NCBI RefSeq assembly: GCF_003007715.1
Contig: NZ_PXNO01000027.1
Coordinates: 558,001-622,000, forward strand
Direction of reading: 5' to 3'
Length of the DNA: 64,000 nucleotides
DNA from: Marinobacter shengliensis
GTDB taxonomy: Bacteria; Pseudomonadota; Gammaproteobacteria; Pseudomonadales; Oleiphilaceae
The notes under the pieces are model-generated. The model was not told the origin of the DNA. It saw only the letters and a list, made by a program, of their open reading frames with translations, and ran no database searches. Positions 44,190-53,628 of this stretch are shown here, one piece after another. Numbering within the stretch: the first letter of the stretch is position 1; each line of letters begins with the position of its first letter. Position numbers and translations under genes: made by a program.

Positions 44190-45088
44190 TGCCAGAACAA
44201 CGAAATGATCAGCCCGAACTGGATCCAACAGAGCAACGCTCTGGACAATCAGAGGAGCAAGGCGCTCGCAGTGCGGATGAGCAGTCTTTCTGGTTGAAGC
44301 GCAAAGAACGTCTCAAGCAAGAACTCGGACACTTTGACGAAGACGACTCGAGAATGCTGGTACCCAGCTCCCTTGAGCTGGGGCCGGGCGCTGTCGACAA
44401 ATACGTCATCAGCAAGCAGATCGTGCGGATGCAGGAGCCCAGACGGCTGACACCTGATGACCTGGATGAACGTCGCATTATCTATCCTGAATCCCGCAAC
44501 CGGACCCTCGTTAACCGGTTTCGGGATCTGCGGACCAAGCTTCTGGAGCTTTCCGGCGGCAACAATTTCACCCTCGTGGTGAGCGGTGCCTCTTCAGGGG
44601 CTGGGTCATCCTTCGTAGCGCTCAACCTGGCCGCAGCCTTTGCCTTTGACCAGGCGAAAACCGCGCTGATCATTGACTGCAACCTTCGGGAGCCGTCCCT
44701 GCACACCACGCTTGATGTGTTGCCAGAAACGGGCCTGACCGACTTCCTGGATGACCCAGACTATGACATCGCCAGAATCCTTTACCCAACGGGTATCCCG
44801 AGGCTGAGACTGATCCCGGCTGGCAGCCGCCGTGAAACGCCGTCGGAATTCTTTACATCGTTCCGAATGAAGCAGTTCCTACAAGCCGTTCGCCGCCGCT
44901 ACCCAGATCGCTTCATTGTTTTGGATACTGCGCCCATTTCCGAATCACCTGACGCTAGGATTCTTACCGAATTGTGTGACTACGCCATGCTGGTGGTTCC
45001 TCACGGCAAGATCACAGCAACTACCGCTGAGCATGCTGCCACGGCTTTCAACCCGGATAAATTTGTGGGAGCGGTGATCAATGGATAG
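44189..45088 (+). CDS. XrtA-locus BY-kinase-like ATPase with degenerate Walker A
   Basis: This 299-residue cytoplasmic protein aligns with the exosortase-locus tyrosine autokinases (CpsD/Wzc C-terminal type). A disordered acidic N-terminus (to about 100) is followed by the nucleotide-binding domain. Walker A reads VSGASSGAGSSFVALNLA (residues 131-148), with Ser140 where the family has Lys. The A' segment is LIIDCNLREPSLH and Walker B is FIVLDTAPISESPDA. The C-terminus has no tyrosine cluster. It may bind nucleotide poorly and act as a pseudokinase. It overlaps the next gene by 8 bases. Confidence 0.8.
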   Translation: MPEQRNDQPELDPTEQRSGQSEEQGARSADEQSFWLKRKERLKQELGHFDEDDSRMLVPSSLELGPGAVDKYVISKQIVRMQEPRRLTPDDLDERRIIYPESRNRTLVNRFRDLRTKLLELSGGNNFTLVVSGASSGAGSSFVALNLAAAFAFDQAKTALIIDCNLREPSLHTTLDVLPETGLTDFLDDPDYDIARILYPTGIPRLRLIPAGSRRETPSEFFTSFRMKQFLQAVRRRYPDRFIVLDTAPISESPDARILTELCDYAMLVVPHGKITATTAEHAATAFNPDKFVGAVING

Positions 45089-46370
45089 CAAGCAGGGCGC
45101 AGGGATGCCCCACAGCAGAATACTGGCGATCGGGTTTTTGCTGGTATGTTCCGGTGCTGCAACCACCGCCCAAGGTAACTCTGAGATTACCGGGGGCCTG
45201 GACACCCGCTTCACCGACAATGCCCGCAAAGCCAGTAGCGGCGAAATCAGTGATATGGAAACCCGGGCCTACATCAGAGCTGGCTATCGCACTGACCCCG
45301 GCCGTTGTAATGCAGACTTTACCGGTACCCTGGGTTACTCCCTGTGGCACGATAACTCCTTTGATGACGAAGCCTTTGGTGAGATGGACTTCACCGGTGA
45401 TTGCGAACTGGCGAACCGTTTTTACTGGGATGTCAGCAACAACCTGCGTGAAGTGAACCAGGACGCAACCCAGAGCAACACCCCTGACAACCGAACTCGC
45501 AAAAACGTATTCAGCACCGGCCCCCGTTACCTTTTGCGCGTGAACGATACCAACTGGCTGAACTTGTCGGCCCGATATGAAAACGTCGAGTTCAGTGAGC
45601 CGGAAGAATCGGACAGCGAACGCTACATCGGCTCTGTGGCGTGGAACCACATCGTAAGCCAGACACTGACTGCAGGTGTGAGCACCTCATACAGCCGTAC
45701 CGAGTACGACACCGATGCAGAGGTTGATGTAAAGAGCGCCAGACTGACGTTTTCCAACGTATGGGCGACCACAAGATTGTCTGGTGCCATTGGGGTGAGC
45801 GAAATAGAAACCCGCTTTGGTTCAACCACCCAAAGCAGCGACGGCCTGATCGGCGAGCTGGACCTCACACGCACCATTACCCCAAGCCTGGATTGGTACC
45901 TGCGCGGTGCCCGGGAGCTAACCGACCGCACCTCCAGCTTTGACATCCGGTTTGGTGAGTTCGAGTTCAACCTGCGTGACAGCATCTCGGTTGAAACTAC
46001 CACGCTCTCTACCGGTATTAACCAGCGCTATTCAGACCGGTCATCCCTGACTGTTGATGTGTATGCCAGCCAGGCGGATTATCTGGAGTCACCGGAACGT
46101 GAGGACAAGTCCGGGCTTAACGCGCGCTATTCAAGGCCTCTGACGGAATTGGCCAGTGGTTACGCCGGCATCGGCTATGACTACACCAAGTTCCAGAGCG
46201 ACCAGGCAGATGACCGCACACTCAGGCTGGAAGCCGGTACCGAGTACCAGGCAACCCGGGACTTCAACCTGGTGGCGAAAGTCGGGCACGAAAGAAAAGT
46301 AAGTGATGTACCTACCCGGGAGTACGACGAGAACTGGGTGTTGGTTGGAGTGGAGTACCGGTTTAGGTGA
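45081..46370 (+). CDS. XrtA-associated outer-membrane beta-barrel protein (TIGR03016 type)
   Basis: A 429-residue protein with a signal peptide (FLLVCSGAATTAQG) and many amphipathic strands with aromatic girdle residues, ending VLVGVEYRFR. Features such as GGLDTRFTDNARKASSGEIS at the N-terminus and TDPGRCNADFTGTLGYSLWH fit the exosortase-associated barrel family. It is thought to be the outer-membrane partner for polymer export. The start overlaps the kinase-like gene. Confidence 0.85.
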   Translation: MDSKQGAGMPHSRILAIGFLLVCSGAATTAQGNSEITGGLDTRFTDNARKASSGEISDMETRAYIRAGYRTDPGRCNADFTGTLGYSLWHDNSFDDEAFGEMDFTGDCELANRFYWDVSNNLREVNQDATQSNTPDNRTRKNVFSTGPRYLLRVNDTNWLNLSARYENVEFSEPEESDSERYIGSVAWNHIVSQTLTAGVSTSYSRTEYDTDAEVDVKSARLTFSNVWATTRLSGAIGVSEIETRFGSTTQSSDGLIGELDLTRTITPSLDWYLRGARELTDRTSSFDIRFGEFEFNLRDSISVETTTLSTGINQRYSDRSSLTVDVYASQADYLESPEREDKSGLNARYSRPLTELASGYAGIGYDYTKFQSDQADDRTLRLEAGTEYQATRDFNLVAKVGHERKVSDVPTREYDENWVLVGVEYRFR

Positions 46371-46400
46371 ACGGCACAGGATGTGTTTGAGGTAATGGCC

Positions 46401-47300
46401 ATGACAGAGCAAATCAGGAACGCACTGACGATCGATGTGGAAGATTACTTCCAGGTGGCTGCGTTGGCAGAGGCCGTTAAATATGATGACTGGTCCAGCA
46501 TGGAATATCGTGTAGAAGCCAACACCGATCGTATCCTCGGTTTATTTGAGACGGCCGGTGTAAAGGCAACCTTTTTCACACTGGGCTGGGTTGCCGAACG
46601 ATCACCAAATCTGGTCAAGCGCATAGCCGACGCCGGCCATGAAGTGGCCAGTCATGGTTACAGCCACCAACTGATTTACAACCAGACGCCTGACGTGTTC
46701 CAGGAAGAAACCATTCGCTCCAAAGCCATTCTGGAAGACATCCTAGGTGAACCGGTAACCGGCTACCGCGCAGCCAGCTACTCCATAACAAACCAATCAC
46801 GGTGGGCCCTGGATATTCTGGCCGAGCAGGGATTTACCTGGGATTCCTCAATCTTTCCGGTGCACCATGACCGTTATGGCATGCCGGGTACCCCGCGATG
46901 GCCGCATCGGCTGATGACAGACAAAGGCTATGAGCTGGCGGAGTTTCCCCTTAGTACTCTCAAGCTGCCGGGATACACCTTGCCGATTGCCGGTGGAGGG
47001 TACTTCCGTTTGTTCCCCTACTGGTTCAGCAAGTTCGGCCTGGGCTCTATCAATCGTCAGGGTAAGCCTTTCGTGTTTTATCTGCATCCCTGGGAGGTAG
47101 ACCCAGGACAGCCCCGTCTTGATGTGAAATGGTTCTCCAGATTCCGGCATTACAACAATCTGGATGTGTGCGAACAGCGATTGGCGAAATTGCTGCGGCA
47201 CTTCCGATTTACAACCATGAGTAGCGTTCTGAAAGACCAGGGCGTTCTAGACACCCAAACCAAGCCATCGGAAGCTCTCCAAACGGTAGGAGCCGCATGA
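46401..47300 (+). CDS. XrtA-system polysaccharide deacetylase with DUF3473 tail
   Basis: A NodB-type carbohydrate esterase of 299 residues that probably removes acetyl groups from the exopolysaccharide. The catalytic and metal motifs are TIDVEDYFQV and VASHGYSHQLIYNQTP. A C-terminal DUF3473-like segment follows (PFVFYLHPWEVDPGQPRLDV). I choose ATG 46401, 9 bases after GAGG; the open frame extends to GTG 46383 and ATG 46395. It ends the set of conserved XrtA genes and overlaps the next gene by four bases. Confidence 0.88.
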   Translation: MTEQIRNALTIDVEDYFQVAALAEAVKYDDWSSMEYRVEANTDRILGLFETAGVKATFFTLGWVAERSPNLVKRIADAGHEVASHGYSHQLIYNQTPDVFQEETIRSKAILEDILGEPVTGYRAASYSITNQSRWALDILAEQGFTWDSSIFPVHHDRYGMPGTPRWPHRLMTDKGYELAEFPLSTLKLPGYTLPIAGGGYFRLFPYWFSKFGLGSINRQGKPFVFYLHPWEVDPGQPRLDVKWFSRFRHYNNLDVCEQRLAKLLRHFRFTTMSSVLKDQGVLDTQTKPSEALQTVGAA

Positions 47301-48454
47301 TGGAATTTGTGTTCTGGGCGTCGTTCGCACTGCTGTTCTACATCTATTTTGGATACCCGTTGGCGGTGAAAGCTCTGGCGATGCTTAAGCCCAACTCCAT
47401 AGCTGCTAACGACGATTATTTACCAAAGGTGTCGATTCTTATTGCTGCTTACAACGAGGCGAAGGATATCGAGGCCACGCTCCGAAACAAGCTGGCTTTG
47501 GATTACCCGCAGGAAAAACTGGAAGTTCTGGTGATATCCGACGAATCTGAAGACGGCACCGATCGCATTGTGGAAGAGGTTGCTGCAGCCGCCGACATAC
47601 CGATTCGTCTATTCCGTCAGGTACCTAGGCAAGGCAAGACCGCAGGGCTGAATACACTTGTACCGAAAGCTAATGGCGATATTCTGCTGTTCTCCGACGC
47701 AAACTCCCATTGGGACACCCAAGCAGTCCGAAAGCTGTGCCGCAACTTTGCGGACCCTCAGGTGGGGTACGTGACGGGCAAGATGGTCTACGTACACGCC
47801 GACGGTTCCATGGTGGGGGACGGCTGCAGCGCCTACATGAAATATGAGAACTGGCTGCGCGATCAGGAAACCCGCATTGGTTCCATCGTTGGGGTTGATG
47901 GTGGGATTGATGCGATGCGAAAGGAGCTCTATCAACCGTTAAGAGCTGATCAATTACCGGATTTTGTTCAACCTCTGAAAGTGGTGGACCAGGGCTACCG
48001 CGTTGTTTATGAACCAGAGGCACTGCTCAAGGAAGAAGCTCTGAGCGATGGCGGTAGCGAATTCAGCATGCGAGTGCGCGTAAGCCTGCGGGCGTTATGG
48101 GCGCTTAAAGACATGAAGCACCTTATGAATCCGGCGGGAGACCCAATTTTCGCCTGGCAGCTTATCTCCCACAAACTACTTCGCTACGCCGCATTCGCCC
48201 CTATGGTAACCCTTGCGCTTGCGGCCATATATCTGGTTCCCGAAAAAGGGTTCTATGCATTGGCAGCGACAGGTTATGCACTTTTTCTGTATCTCGCATG
48301 GTCTGGCCATAAGAAAGAAAACGACGGCCAAGCGCTTTCCACACTTTATGCGCTGCCGTACTACTTCATGTTGTTAAACCTTGCTTCTTTCCAGGCGTTT
48401 GTTGCGTTTTCCAAAGGGGAGAAGAAGGTGATTTGGAATCCGAGGAAGGGGTGA
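47297..48454 (+). CDS. Membrane-bound family 2 glycosyltransferase
   Basis: A 385-residue processive-type transferase with one N-terminal helix (FWASFALLFYIYFGYPLAV) and two to three C-terminal helices from about residue 295. The catalytic domain starts KVSILIAAYNEAKDIEATL and shows LFSDANSHWD as the metal site, then GGIDAMRKELYQPL. The acceptor is unknown, but it should extend the repeat unit on its lipid carrier. ATG 47297 overlaps the deacetylase stop. The next gene starts one base after its stop. Confidence 0.88.
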   Translation: MMEFVFWASFALLFYIYFGYPLAVKALAMLKPNSIAANDDYLPKVSILIAAYNEAKDIEATLRNKLALDYPQEKLEVLVISDESEDGTDRIVEEVAAAADIPIRLFRQVPRQGKTAGLNTLVPKANGDILLFSDANSHWDTQAVRKLCRNFADPQVGYVTGKMVYVHADGSMVGDGCSAYMKYENWLRDQETRIGSIVGVDGGIDAMRKELYQPLRADQLPDFVQPLKVVDQGYRVVYEPEALLKEEALSDGGSEFSMRVRVSLRALWALKDMKHLMNPAGDPIFAWQLISHKLLRYAAFAPMVTLALAAIYLVPEKGFYALAATGYALFLYLAWSGHKKENDGQALSTLYALPYYFMLLNLASFQAFVAFSKGEKKVIWNPRKG

Positions 48455-48455
48455 G

Positions 48456-49586
48456 GTGAGTTTAAAGGTTTTACACCTCATCGACAGCGGCGGGCTCTAT
48501 GGTGCTGAGCGGATGCTGCTGACGTTGGTTGAGGCGCAGCAGTCGCAAGGCCTTGATCCCATGATTCTAAGTGCGGGTGAGCCGGGCATAGAGTCCAAGG
48601 GCATCGAAAAAGAGGCAGACCGCTTGGGGCTTCCAATAACAGTTTGGCGAATGAAACCTGGTTTGAATAGGTCCGAAACTCGCAGGATTTGTGAGTGGGC
48701 TGATGAATGGGGCGCAGATATCATCCATTCCCATGGGTACAAGTTTAATATTTTGATGTCTCTCTTTAGTCGGTTTAGTCGAAAGGTTCCCGTTGTGAGT
48801 ACCTTGCACGGGTACGTACACGCGCCTCGCCTTTCCAGGATGTGGGTATATGAATTGCTTGATCGACTAGCGATCAGTCGGTTGGATGGAGTGATCATGG
48901 TTGGCGCGGTGATGAACAAGGAACTATCAACGGGCCTGATTCGTCCCCGTCGCCTCACGACAATAAGAAACGGACTGGCGGTAGACGACACTCAGCGCAA
49001 GGCATCTGAACCCTTGCCAGAGGCGTTGGAAAAGTTTTTTAGCACCCATGAGCCGGTGATTCTGGGGGTTGGTCGTCTATCCAAGGAAAAGGGATTCAGT
49101 CATCTTATTGATAGTTTCCGTGAGGTCAAGAAGTCTGCCCCTAAAGCTGGATTGCTGATTGTTGGCGATGGAATGCTACGTAAGGATTTGGAGGACCAGG
49201 TTGCAGCTCTCGGTCTTGGTAGCGATGTCTGCTTGCCCGGGTATTGCGACAATGTGCCTGCTTTGATGGCGCGCTCGTCTGCTTTGGTCATTTCCTCGTC
49301 TACTGAGGGCTTGCCGATCACCTTGCTCGAGGCGATGGCTGTCCGCCTGCCCGTTGTATCTACCGACGTTGGCGAGATCCCGTTTGTTCTGGATGAAGGT
49401 TATAGCGGCGTTCTGGTAAAGGATCCTGCTTCAGAGTTAGCTGATGCCATAGATTTCATGCTTAACGAAACGGAGGTCGCTCATCGTAAAGCCGAACGAG
49501 CTTTTCATAAAGTCTCCGGGGAGTTGTCTGCAAGATCAATGGCCGAACAGTATCTGCGCGTATATAACGGGGTGGTGGCATCTTGA
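48456..49586 (+). CDS. Family 4 glycosyltransferase
   Basis: A 376-residue GT-B enzyme. The N-terminal acceptor domain starts KVLHLIDSGGLYGAERMLL, with the G-x-G-A-E segment of the family. The donor domain includes ILGVGRLSKEKGFSHLIDSF and STEGLPITLLEAMAVRLPVV, giving the E-x7-E motif. The start is GTG 48456, between the neighbouring stop and the first codons. The sugar is unknown. The end overlaps the next start by four bases. Confidence 0.88.
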   Translation: MSLKVLHLIDSGGLYGAERMLLTLVEAQQSQGLDPMILSAGEPGIESKGIEKEADRLGLPITVWRMKPGLNRSETRRICEWADEWGADIIHSHGYKFNILMSLFSRFSRKVPVVSTLHGYVHAPRLSRMWVYELLDRLAISRLDGVIMVGAVMNKELSTGLIRPRRLTTIRNGLAVDDTQRKASEPLPEALEKFFSTHEPVILGVGRLSKEKGFSHLIDSFREVKKSAPKAGLLIVGDGMLRKDLEDQVAALGLGSDVCLPGYCDNVPALMARSSALVISSSTEGLPITLLEAMAVRLPVVSTDVGEIPFVLDEGYSGVLVKDPASELADAIDFMLNETEVAHRKAERAFHKVSGELSARSMAEQYLRVYNGVVAS

Positions 49587-50830
49587 AGACTTTGTTCTTT
49601 TTTCGGTATGTATTGGCGCGCTTAACCTACCTGATTCTGCGGCTTCATGTTGCCAGGTTTCAGACTGAAGTAGAGGACCTTTGGGGATTAGAGCCAAACG
49701 AAAGGCTGCAGCGGCTGTCTCGTATACTGAACAAGAATCAGCCTAAAGATGCACAGGGTGTGGCAGTGCATTCTTTATCAGAATTGCCGGATAGACCGCC
49801 AATGAGCAAGGCTGATCTAAGAGCAATGTCCTCTGCCAGCAGTACTGAGAAATCAGGTTTTTCCCGGCACACGGCGGGCACGACCGGAGAGCCAACACAT
49901 ATTTCTCTGTCCAGAACTGAGCTGGCGCAGATGCTTGCCGTCCGGGCGTATTGCTATAACAAGCACGGTTTGAAACTGGGTCAGAGAGAAGCGCGAGTAT
50001 GGGGTAGGGCAGCCAATTCCCTAACGGCAAAGATCCGCGATTTTTTGTTGAACCGTAAGGTGTTCTACCCGGCGGAGAACGGTGCTGAAGAAACGGTTGA
50101 AAAATTGGTCAAGTGGAGCCCTGAGTATCTTTATGGATATACGTCGCTCATCCTTGAGGCTGCGCAGATTGCGCAAAAGAAGGGACTTAAGCCAAGGGGC
50201 GTAAAAGCCGTGATCTGCACGGCGGAGTCGATCCTGCCCGCGCAGAAGAAGTTTATCGCAGAGGTGTTTGGAGCTCCGGTTCTTGAGGAATATGGGTCCA
50301 CCGAGTTTGACGTTATTGCCTTTGAATGCACGAGCGGGCACCTGCACTTGGTCAATCCCTGGCTCTGGGTTGAGGTGGAAGAAGGCGCTGCGCTGGTTAC
50401 AGATGTAGTTCGGGTGTCCCAAAACCTTATACGTTATCAGTTGGGAGACTCGATTGGGATCATCAACAGTGGTTGTGGCGAGTTGGGAAGCCCTTGGACG
50501 ATTGATGAACTCCGCGGCCGAACGATCCAGCAGTTTGCTTATATTAATCCGGATCAAAAATTTCACGCTGTCGTTTTTGGTCGAGCACTCAATGCGTACA
50601 TGGATCAAACTGGAGACTGCTTTAAGTTTACTATTAGCCAGACCGACTATGGTGAATTTGGAGTATACGTATCGAAAACTCCAAGTCTCGGTCGAGAAGG
50701 CCTAGAGACATTTCTGAAATCTGACTTGCAATCTAGATTGTTGTTAAGAGAGCATTTTAAGATCAGAGTGGAAATTTATGAAGGTGGGATGGGTGAAGGT
50801 AAGCATACCTATTTTATCCAAAATTTATGA
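49583..50830 (+). CDS. PaaK-like adenylate-forming enzyme (phenylacetate-CoA ligase superfamily)
   Basis: A 415-residue adenylate-forming enzyme. The phosphate loop is TAGTTGEP, the A5 motif is LEEYGSTEFD, and RYQLGDSIGI corresponds to A7/A8. Members found in capsule and exopolysaccharide loci (CapK-like) have no proven role. One likely function is activation of an organic acid for decorating the polymer. The start is TTG 49583 with a four-base overlap. The short intergenic stretch after it is AT-rich. Confidence 0.82.
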   Translation: MKTLFFFRYVLARLTYLILRLHVARFQTEVEDLWGLEPNERLQRLSRILNKNQPKDAQGVAVHSLSELPDRPPMSKADLRAMSSASSTEKSGFSRHTAGTTGEPTHISLSRTELAQMLAVRAYCYNKHGLKLGQREARVWGRAANSLTAKIRDFLLNRKVFYPAENGAEETVEKLVKWSPEYLYGYTSLILEAAQIAQKKGLKPRGVKAVICTAESILPAQKKFIAEVFGAPVLEEYGSTEFDVIAFECTSGHLHLVNPWLWVEVEEGAALVTDVVRVSQNLIRYQLGDSIGIINSGCGELGSPWTIDELRGRTIQQFAYINPDQKFHAVVFGRALNAYMDQTGDCFKFTISQTDYGEFGVYVSKTPSLGREGLETFLKSDLQSRLLLREHFKIRVEIYEGGMGEGKHTYFIQNL

Positions 50831-50868
50831 TTCGTTCTGGAAGTATTAATACTAATTGGTTCTAAACT

Positions 50869-51813
50869 ATGAAAGATGATGTTCTTTTTCCTTACGTTTC
50901 GATTATTGTTCCCGTTTTTAATGAGTCAAAGAACCTCGGTGAATGCCTTAATTCTTTGGTGTGCCAAGATTATCCAAAAAATCGCTATGAGGTGATTGTT
51001 GTTGATAATGGTTCAACTGATGATAGCGTAAGTATCGCAAAGAAGTTCACTGAGAAAGTCTTCATCAAAGAAGATGTAAAGGTTGGTGGTGTGCGAAATT
51101 TTGGTGTTAATCAGGCTAAAGGTGAGGTTTTAGCATTTATTGACGGTGACTGCGTGGCGAGCGAAAAATGGTTGTCAAAAGCAGTAGCGTTCCTTGGTAA
51201 TGAAAAGGTTGGAGGTGTAGGCGGCGGATATCTTCTCCGAGATAGGCCATCGTGGGTTGAGCGAGGATGGAAGCTCAGTTCAGCCAAAGAGACTCGAAGA
51301 GTTAAGGCTCTTGCAGGAGGTAGCTTTATCTTGAATAGAGCCTTATTTGAACAGTTAGGAGGCTTTAATGAGAAAATTAACGCTGGCGAAGATACCAAAT
51401 TGTCAGTGGATATCACCGATAAAGGCTTGGAACTATGGTTTTTAGCGGAATGCTATGTGGTTCATCTTGGATACCCAGAAACACTAAAAGGTTTCTTCAA
51501 AAGACAGTTTTGGCATGCATCTAGTTATTTGAAATCTAATTATGGATTGAAGGATAAGGTTTTTTTGACTGTAATTCTATTTTTGTTGTCTATGGCATCA
51601 TTTTTAATTTTTTTGTTTACCGGTTTCCCTGTTGCACTTTGGGGCTCCGTATTCGTTATTTTCTGCCCCCTAGCTTTCTTTATAAATCAGATTAGGTCGC
51701 AAGGTCTAAAGGACGTTCCGATGGAATCTCTTTTCTTCTCGTTAGTTCTATCGTTTGTTTATTATTTGGGAAGAGGAGGTGGATTCATGCATAGTATTTT
51801 TCGCGGGAGATAG
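50869..51813 (+). CDS. Family 2 glycosyltransferase with C-terminal membrane helices
   Basis: A 314-residue enzyme with SIIVPVFNESKNLGECL at the N-terminus, VVDNGSTDDSV, and AFIDGDCVASEKWL as the metal-binding site. GGFNEKINAGEDTKLSVD is the acceptor region. Two hydrophobic helices lie after residue 230 (VILFLLSMASFLIFLF). Base composition is noticeably AT-richer than in the genes to its left, and codon use is unlike the neighbouring housekeeping genes. It is the last plus-strand gene before a reverse-oriented gene. Confidence 0.85.
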   Translation: MKDDVLFPYVSIIVPVFNESKNLGECLNSLVCQDYPKNRYEVIVVDNGSTDDSVSIAKKFTEKVFIKEDVKVGGVRNFGVNQAKGEVLAFIDGDCVASEKWLSKAVAFLGNEKVGGVGGGYLLRDRPSWVERGWKLSSAKETRRVKALAGGSFILNRALFEQLGGFNEKINAGEDTKLSVDITDKGLELWFLAECYVVHLGYPETLKGFFKRQFWHASSYLKSNYGLKDKVFLTVILFLLSMASFLIFLFTGFPVALWGSVFVIFCPLAFFINQIRSQGLKDVPMESLFFSLVLSFVYYLGRGGGFMHSIFRGR

Positions 51814-51856
51814 AGTGGGTCCGGAGCAACTTGGTCCGAACCCATGTTGGCATTAA

Positions 51857-53239
51857 TTAATTGATACCAAGATCTATTTTGCTTGGGGGGCTCATGTCCG
51901 CGTCGCAATTAGCGACACAAAATCCAGTTTCGTTCACATTATTGTTTTCATCAAAGACATAGATGAAAAGAGGTCCGTTTTGATTGAGTTCCCCATACAT
52001 CAGGTCTACCACAATCTTTTGATCAGCCCATTCAGTGATGTATTGGAACTCTTGATTGCCCTTGACCATAGAGAATAGGCCTTGGTCGCTCAAAACCACT
52101 CTTTGTGGTGTGGTATCGAAATAGATTTCTCCAAAATTCAAACCCACATTCACAGATTCAGTGCCACCCGCGGGCTCCCAGCCTATATTAGATATGGTTG
52201 GGCCTGCGTCTTTGGGCTTCGATTCTCCAATATAGAGATTTTTAAACCACTTTTGATCTTTGCTATCCATTGAGATGTAGCCTGAGCCATACTCTCCAGA
52301 TAGATCTATGAAAGCTTCAAGTAGCTTCCAGTTCGTGGTCTTGGATAGGTCCGGTACGCCATATCCGGTATCAGTCTCCGATTCGAAGCCCCGGCGCAAT
52401 TCATCGCCATTGCTATCGAATTGGACTGCGAACCATCTGTTCGTCACAAAAATAGATCGTGTTCCACCTTGGTTGACTGTTTCGTAAGATCTTAGGAATT
52501 TGCCCGATATCGATGACCTGAAGTATTCATCCCCTCTCAGTACACCAGAGGCTCTGCTGTTCAATCCGATAATCTTAGCTCCAACACTATCGGTTAACCG
52601 GAGTCCCCCTGCTTCGAGGTGTACCAGGGAGTTGGCCGCATCAAAGTGTACAATCCTACCGCTGATTTCACCCCCACTAGGGGTTACGATCTGAATTGGC
52701 TCCCCGGGAGAGAATGGGTCCTTTCCGGAGTCAAACACGCCGCCAACTTCTGATATTCGGACGGTTCTGTAACTGTTGATGTCGCCGGCTGGTTTAATTC
52801 GCCAGGATATGTAGGCTTTGTCCGAGTACGGAGTGTTACCTCCACCAAATGCGTGAGGCCAGCCTAGCCAACCTTCGTTGTTGGCTCGGTATGTATGTGT
52901 TATGTCAGAAGTCCTGGTGATTGCACTGAAAGTTGCGCCCGTTCCGCTGGACCAAATACTAGAGCTCGGATCTTTCCCCACCGGCACTGGGCTACCAAAA
53001 CTGATCTCTCTTTCCTTAGCAACCTGAATGCCGTTTTCTCGGATGTCCTGACCAAATGCCCACAGTACAGGAGCGGGTTGATCCTTTTTGCCAAATCCGG
53101 TGCCATAGATCGTGATCGAGCTGCTGGAGAGGTCTGCTTGGTTAATTTGCGGTTCAGCAATAGCGCCATGTCCATATGTAATCGCTGCAGCCATGACAAA
53201 AGGCATTGCTATCGAGATGGTGTTTGTGTGCTTCATCAT
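51857..53239 (-). CDS. Secreted protein of unknown function with an N-terminal IPT/TIG-like segment
   Basis: A 460-residue exported protein on the opposite strand to the whole locus. The signal peptide is IAMPFVMAAAITYGHGAIA. INQADLSSSSITIYGTGFG resembles an IPT/TIG Ig-like domain. The rest is beta-rich with many Trp and Tyr (NEGWLGWPHAFGGGNTPYSD; FVTNRWFAVQFDSNGDEL), as in carbohydrate-binding or polysaccharide-lyase folds, but I cannot name a family. The C-terminus has a close cysteine pair (FCVANCDAD) and no PEP-CTERM tail. ATG 53239 follows GGGTGG; the frame extends to 53275. Confidence 0.6.
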   Translation of the reverse strand: MMKHTNTISIAMPFVMAAAITYGHGAIAEPQINQADLSSSSITIYGTGFGKKDQPAPVLWAFGQDIRENGIQVAKEREISFGSPVPVGKDPSSSIWSSGTGATFSAITRTSDITHTYRANNEGWLGWPHAFGGGNTPYSDKAYISWRIKPAGDINSYRTVRISEVGGVFDSGKDPFSPGEPIQIVTPSGGEISGRIVHFDAANSLVHLEAGGLRLTDSVGAKIIGLNSRASGVLRGDEYFRSSISGKFLRSYETVNQGGTRSIFVTNRWFAVQFDSNGDELRRGFESETDTGYGVPDLSKTTNWKLLEAFIDLSGEYGSGYISMDSKDQKWFKNLYIGESKPKDAGPTISNIGWEPAGGTESVNVGLNFGEIYFDTTPQRVVLSDQGLFSMVKGNQEFQYITEWADQKIVVDLMYGELNQNGPLFIYVFDENNNVNETGFCVANCDADMSPPSKIDLGIN

Positions 53240-53628
53240 GCCACCCGTAGGCTTAAGCGTTTCAACAGTGTTCATTTAGCACGTGGCTCTTCAGTAATGT
53301 TAGCTGATTTTGTGAAAAATACATGGCGTCTGTTCACGATTTCTCCTGCCCAGCGCCGTAGAACTGGATCATTGAGAGCCTGGTGATTAATTGATCAATG
53401 GGGCTGCGAACGTGTGGTTATTCTCTGTAATTTTGTGTAAATTGATGTTTCAAAAAGGTATCACCGGTTAGGTCTTCAGGGCTAACCAATTACTCATGGT
53501 CACCACGGATAAGTCAGTTTGATAGTGGAAAAGCACCTATAAAGACGATGTTGATTCCAAAAAATCATTATGATCGAAATATTGCCGTTAGGTGGTTTGT
53601 AGTCGTTTAACTGTTAGCAGGTGAATCT
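53240..53628. other. Divergent intergenic region in the exopolysaccharide locus
   Basis: About 390 bases without a supported gene separate the reverse-oriented secreted protein from the next glycosyltransferase. It holds a hairpin GGTTAG/CTAACC (53466-53487) and AT-rich stretches. It presumably carries promoters for both directions, but I found no convincing -35/-10 pair or sigma-54 site. Confidence 0.5.

Noticed and set aside
51814..51856. Hairpin GGGTCCGGA/TCCGAACCC between convergent genes
   Set aside because: The stem has a mismatch and no T tract follows on either strand, so I do not call a terminator.
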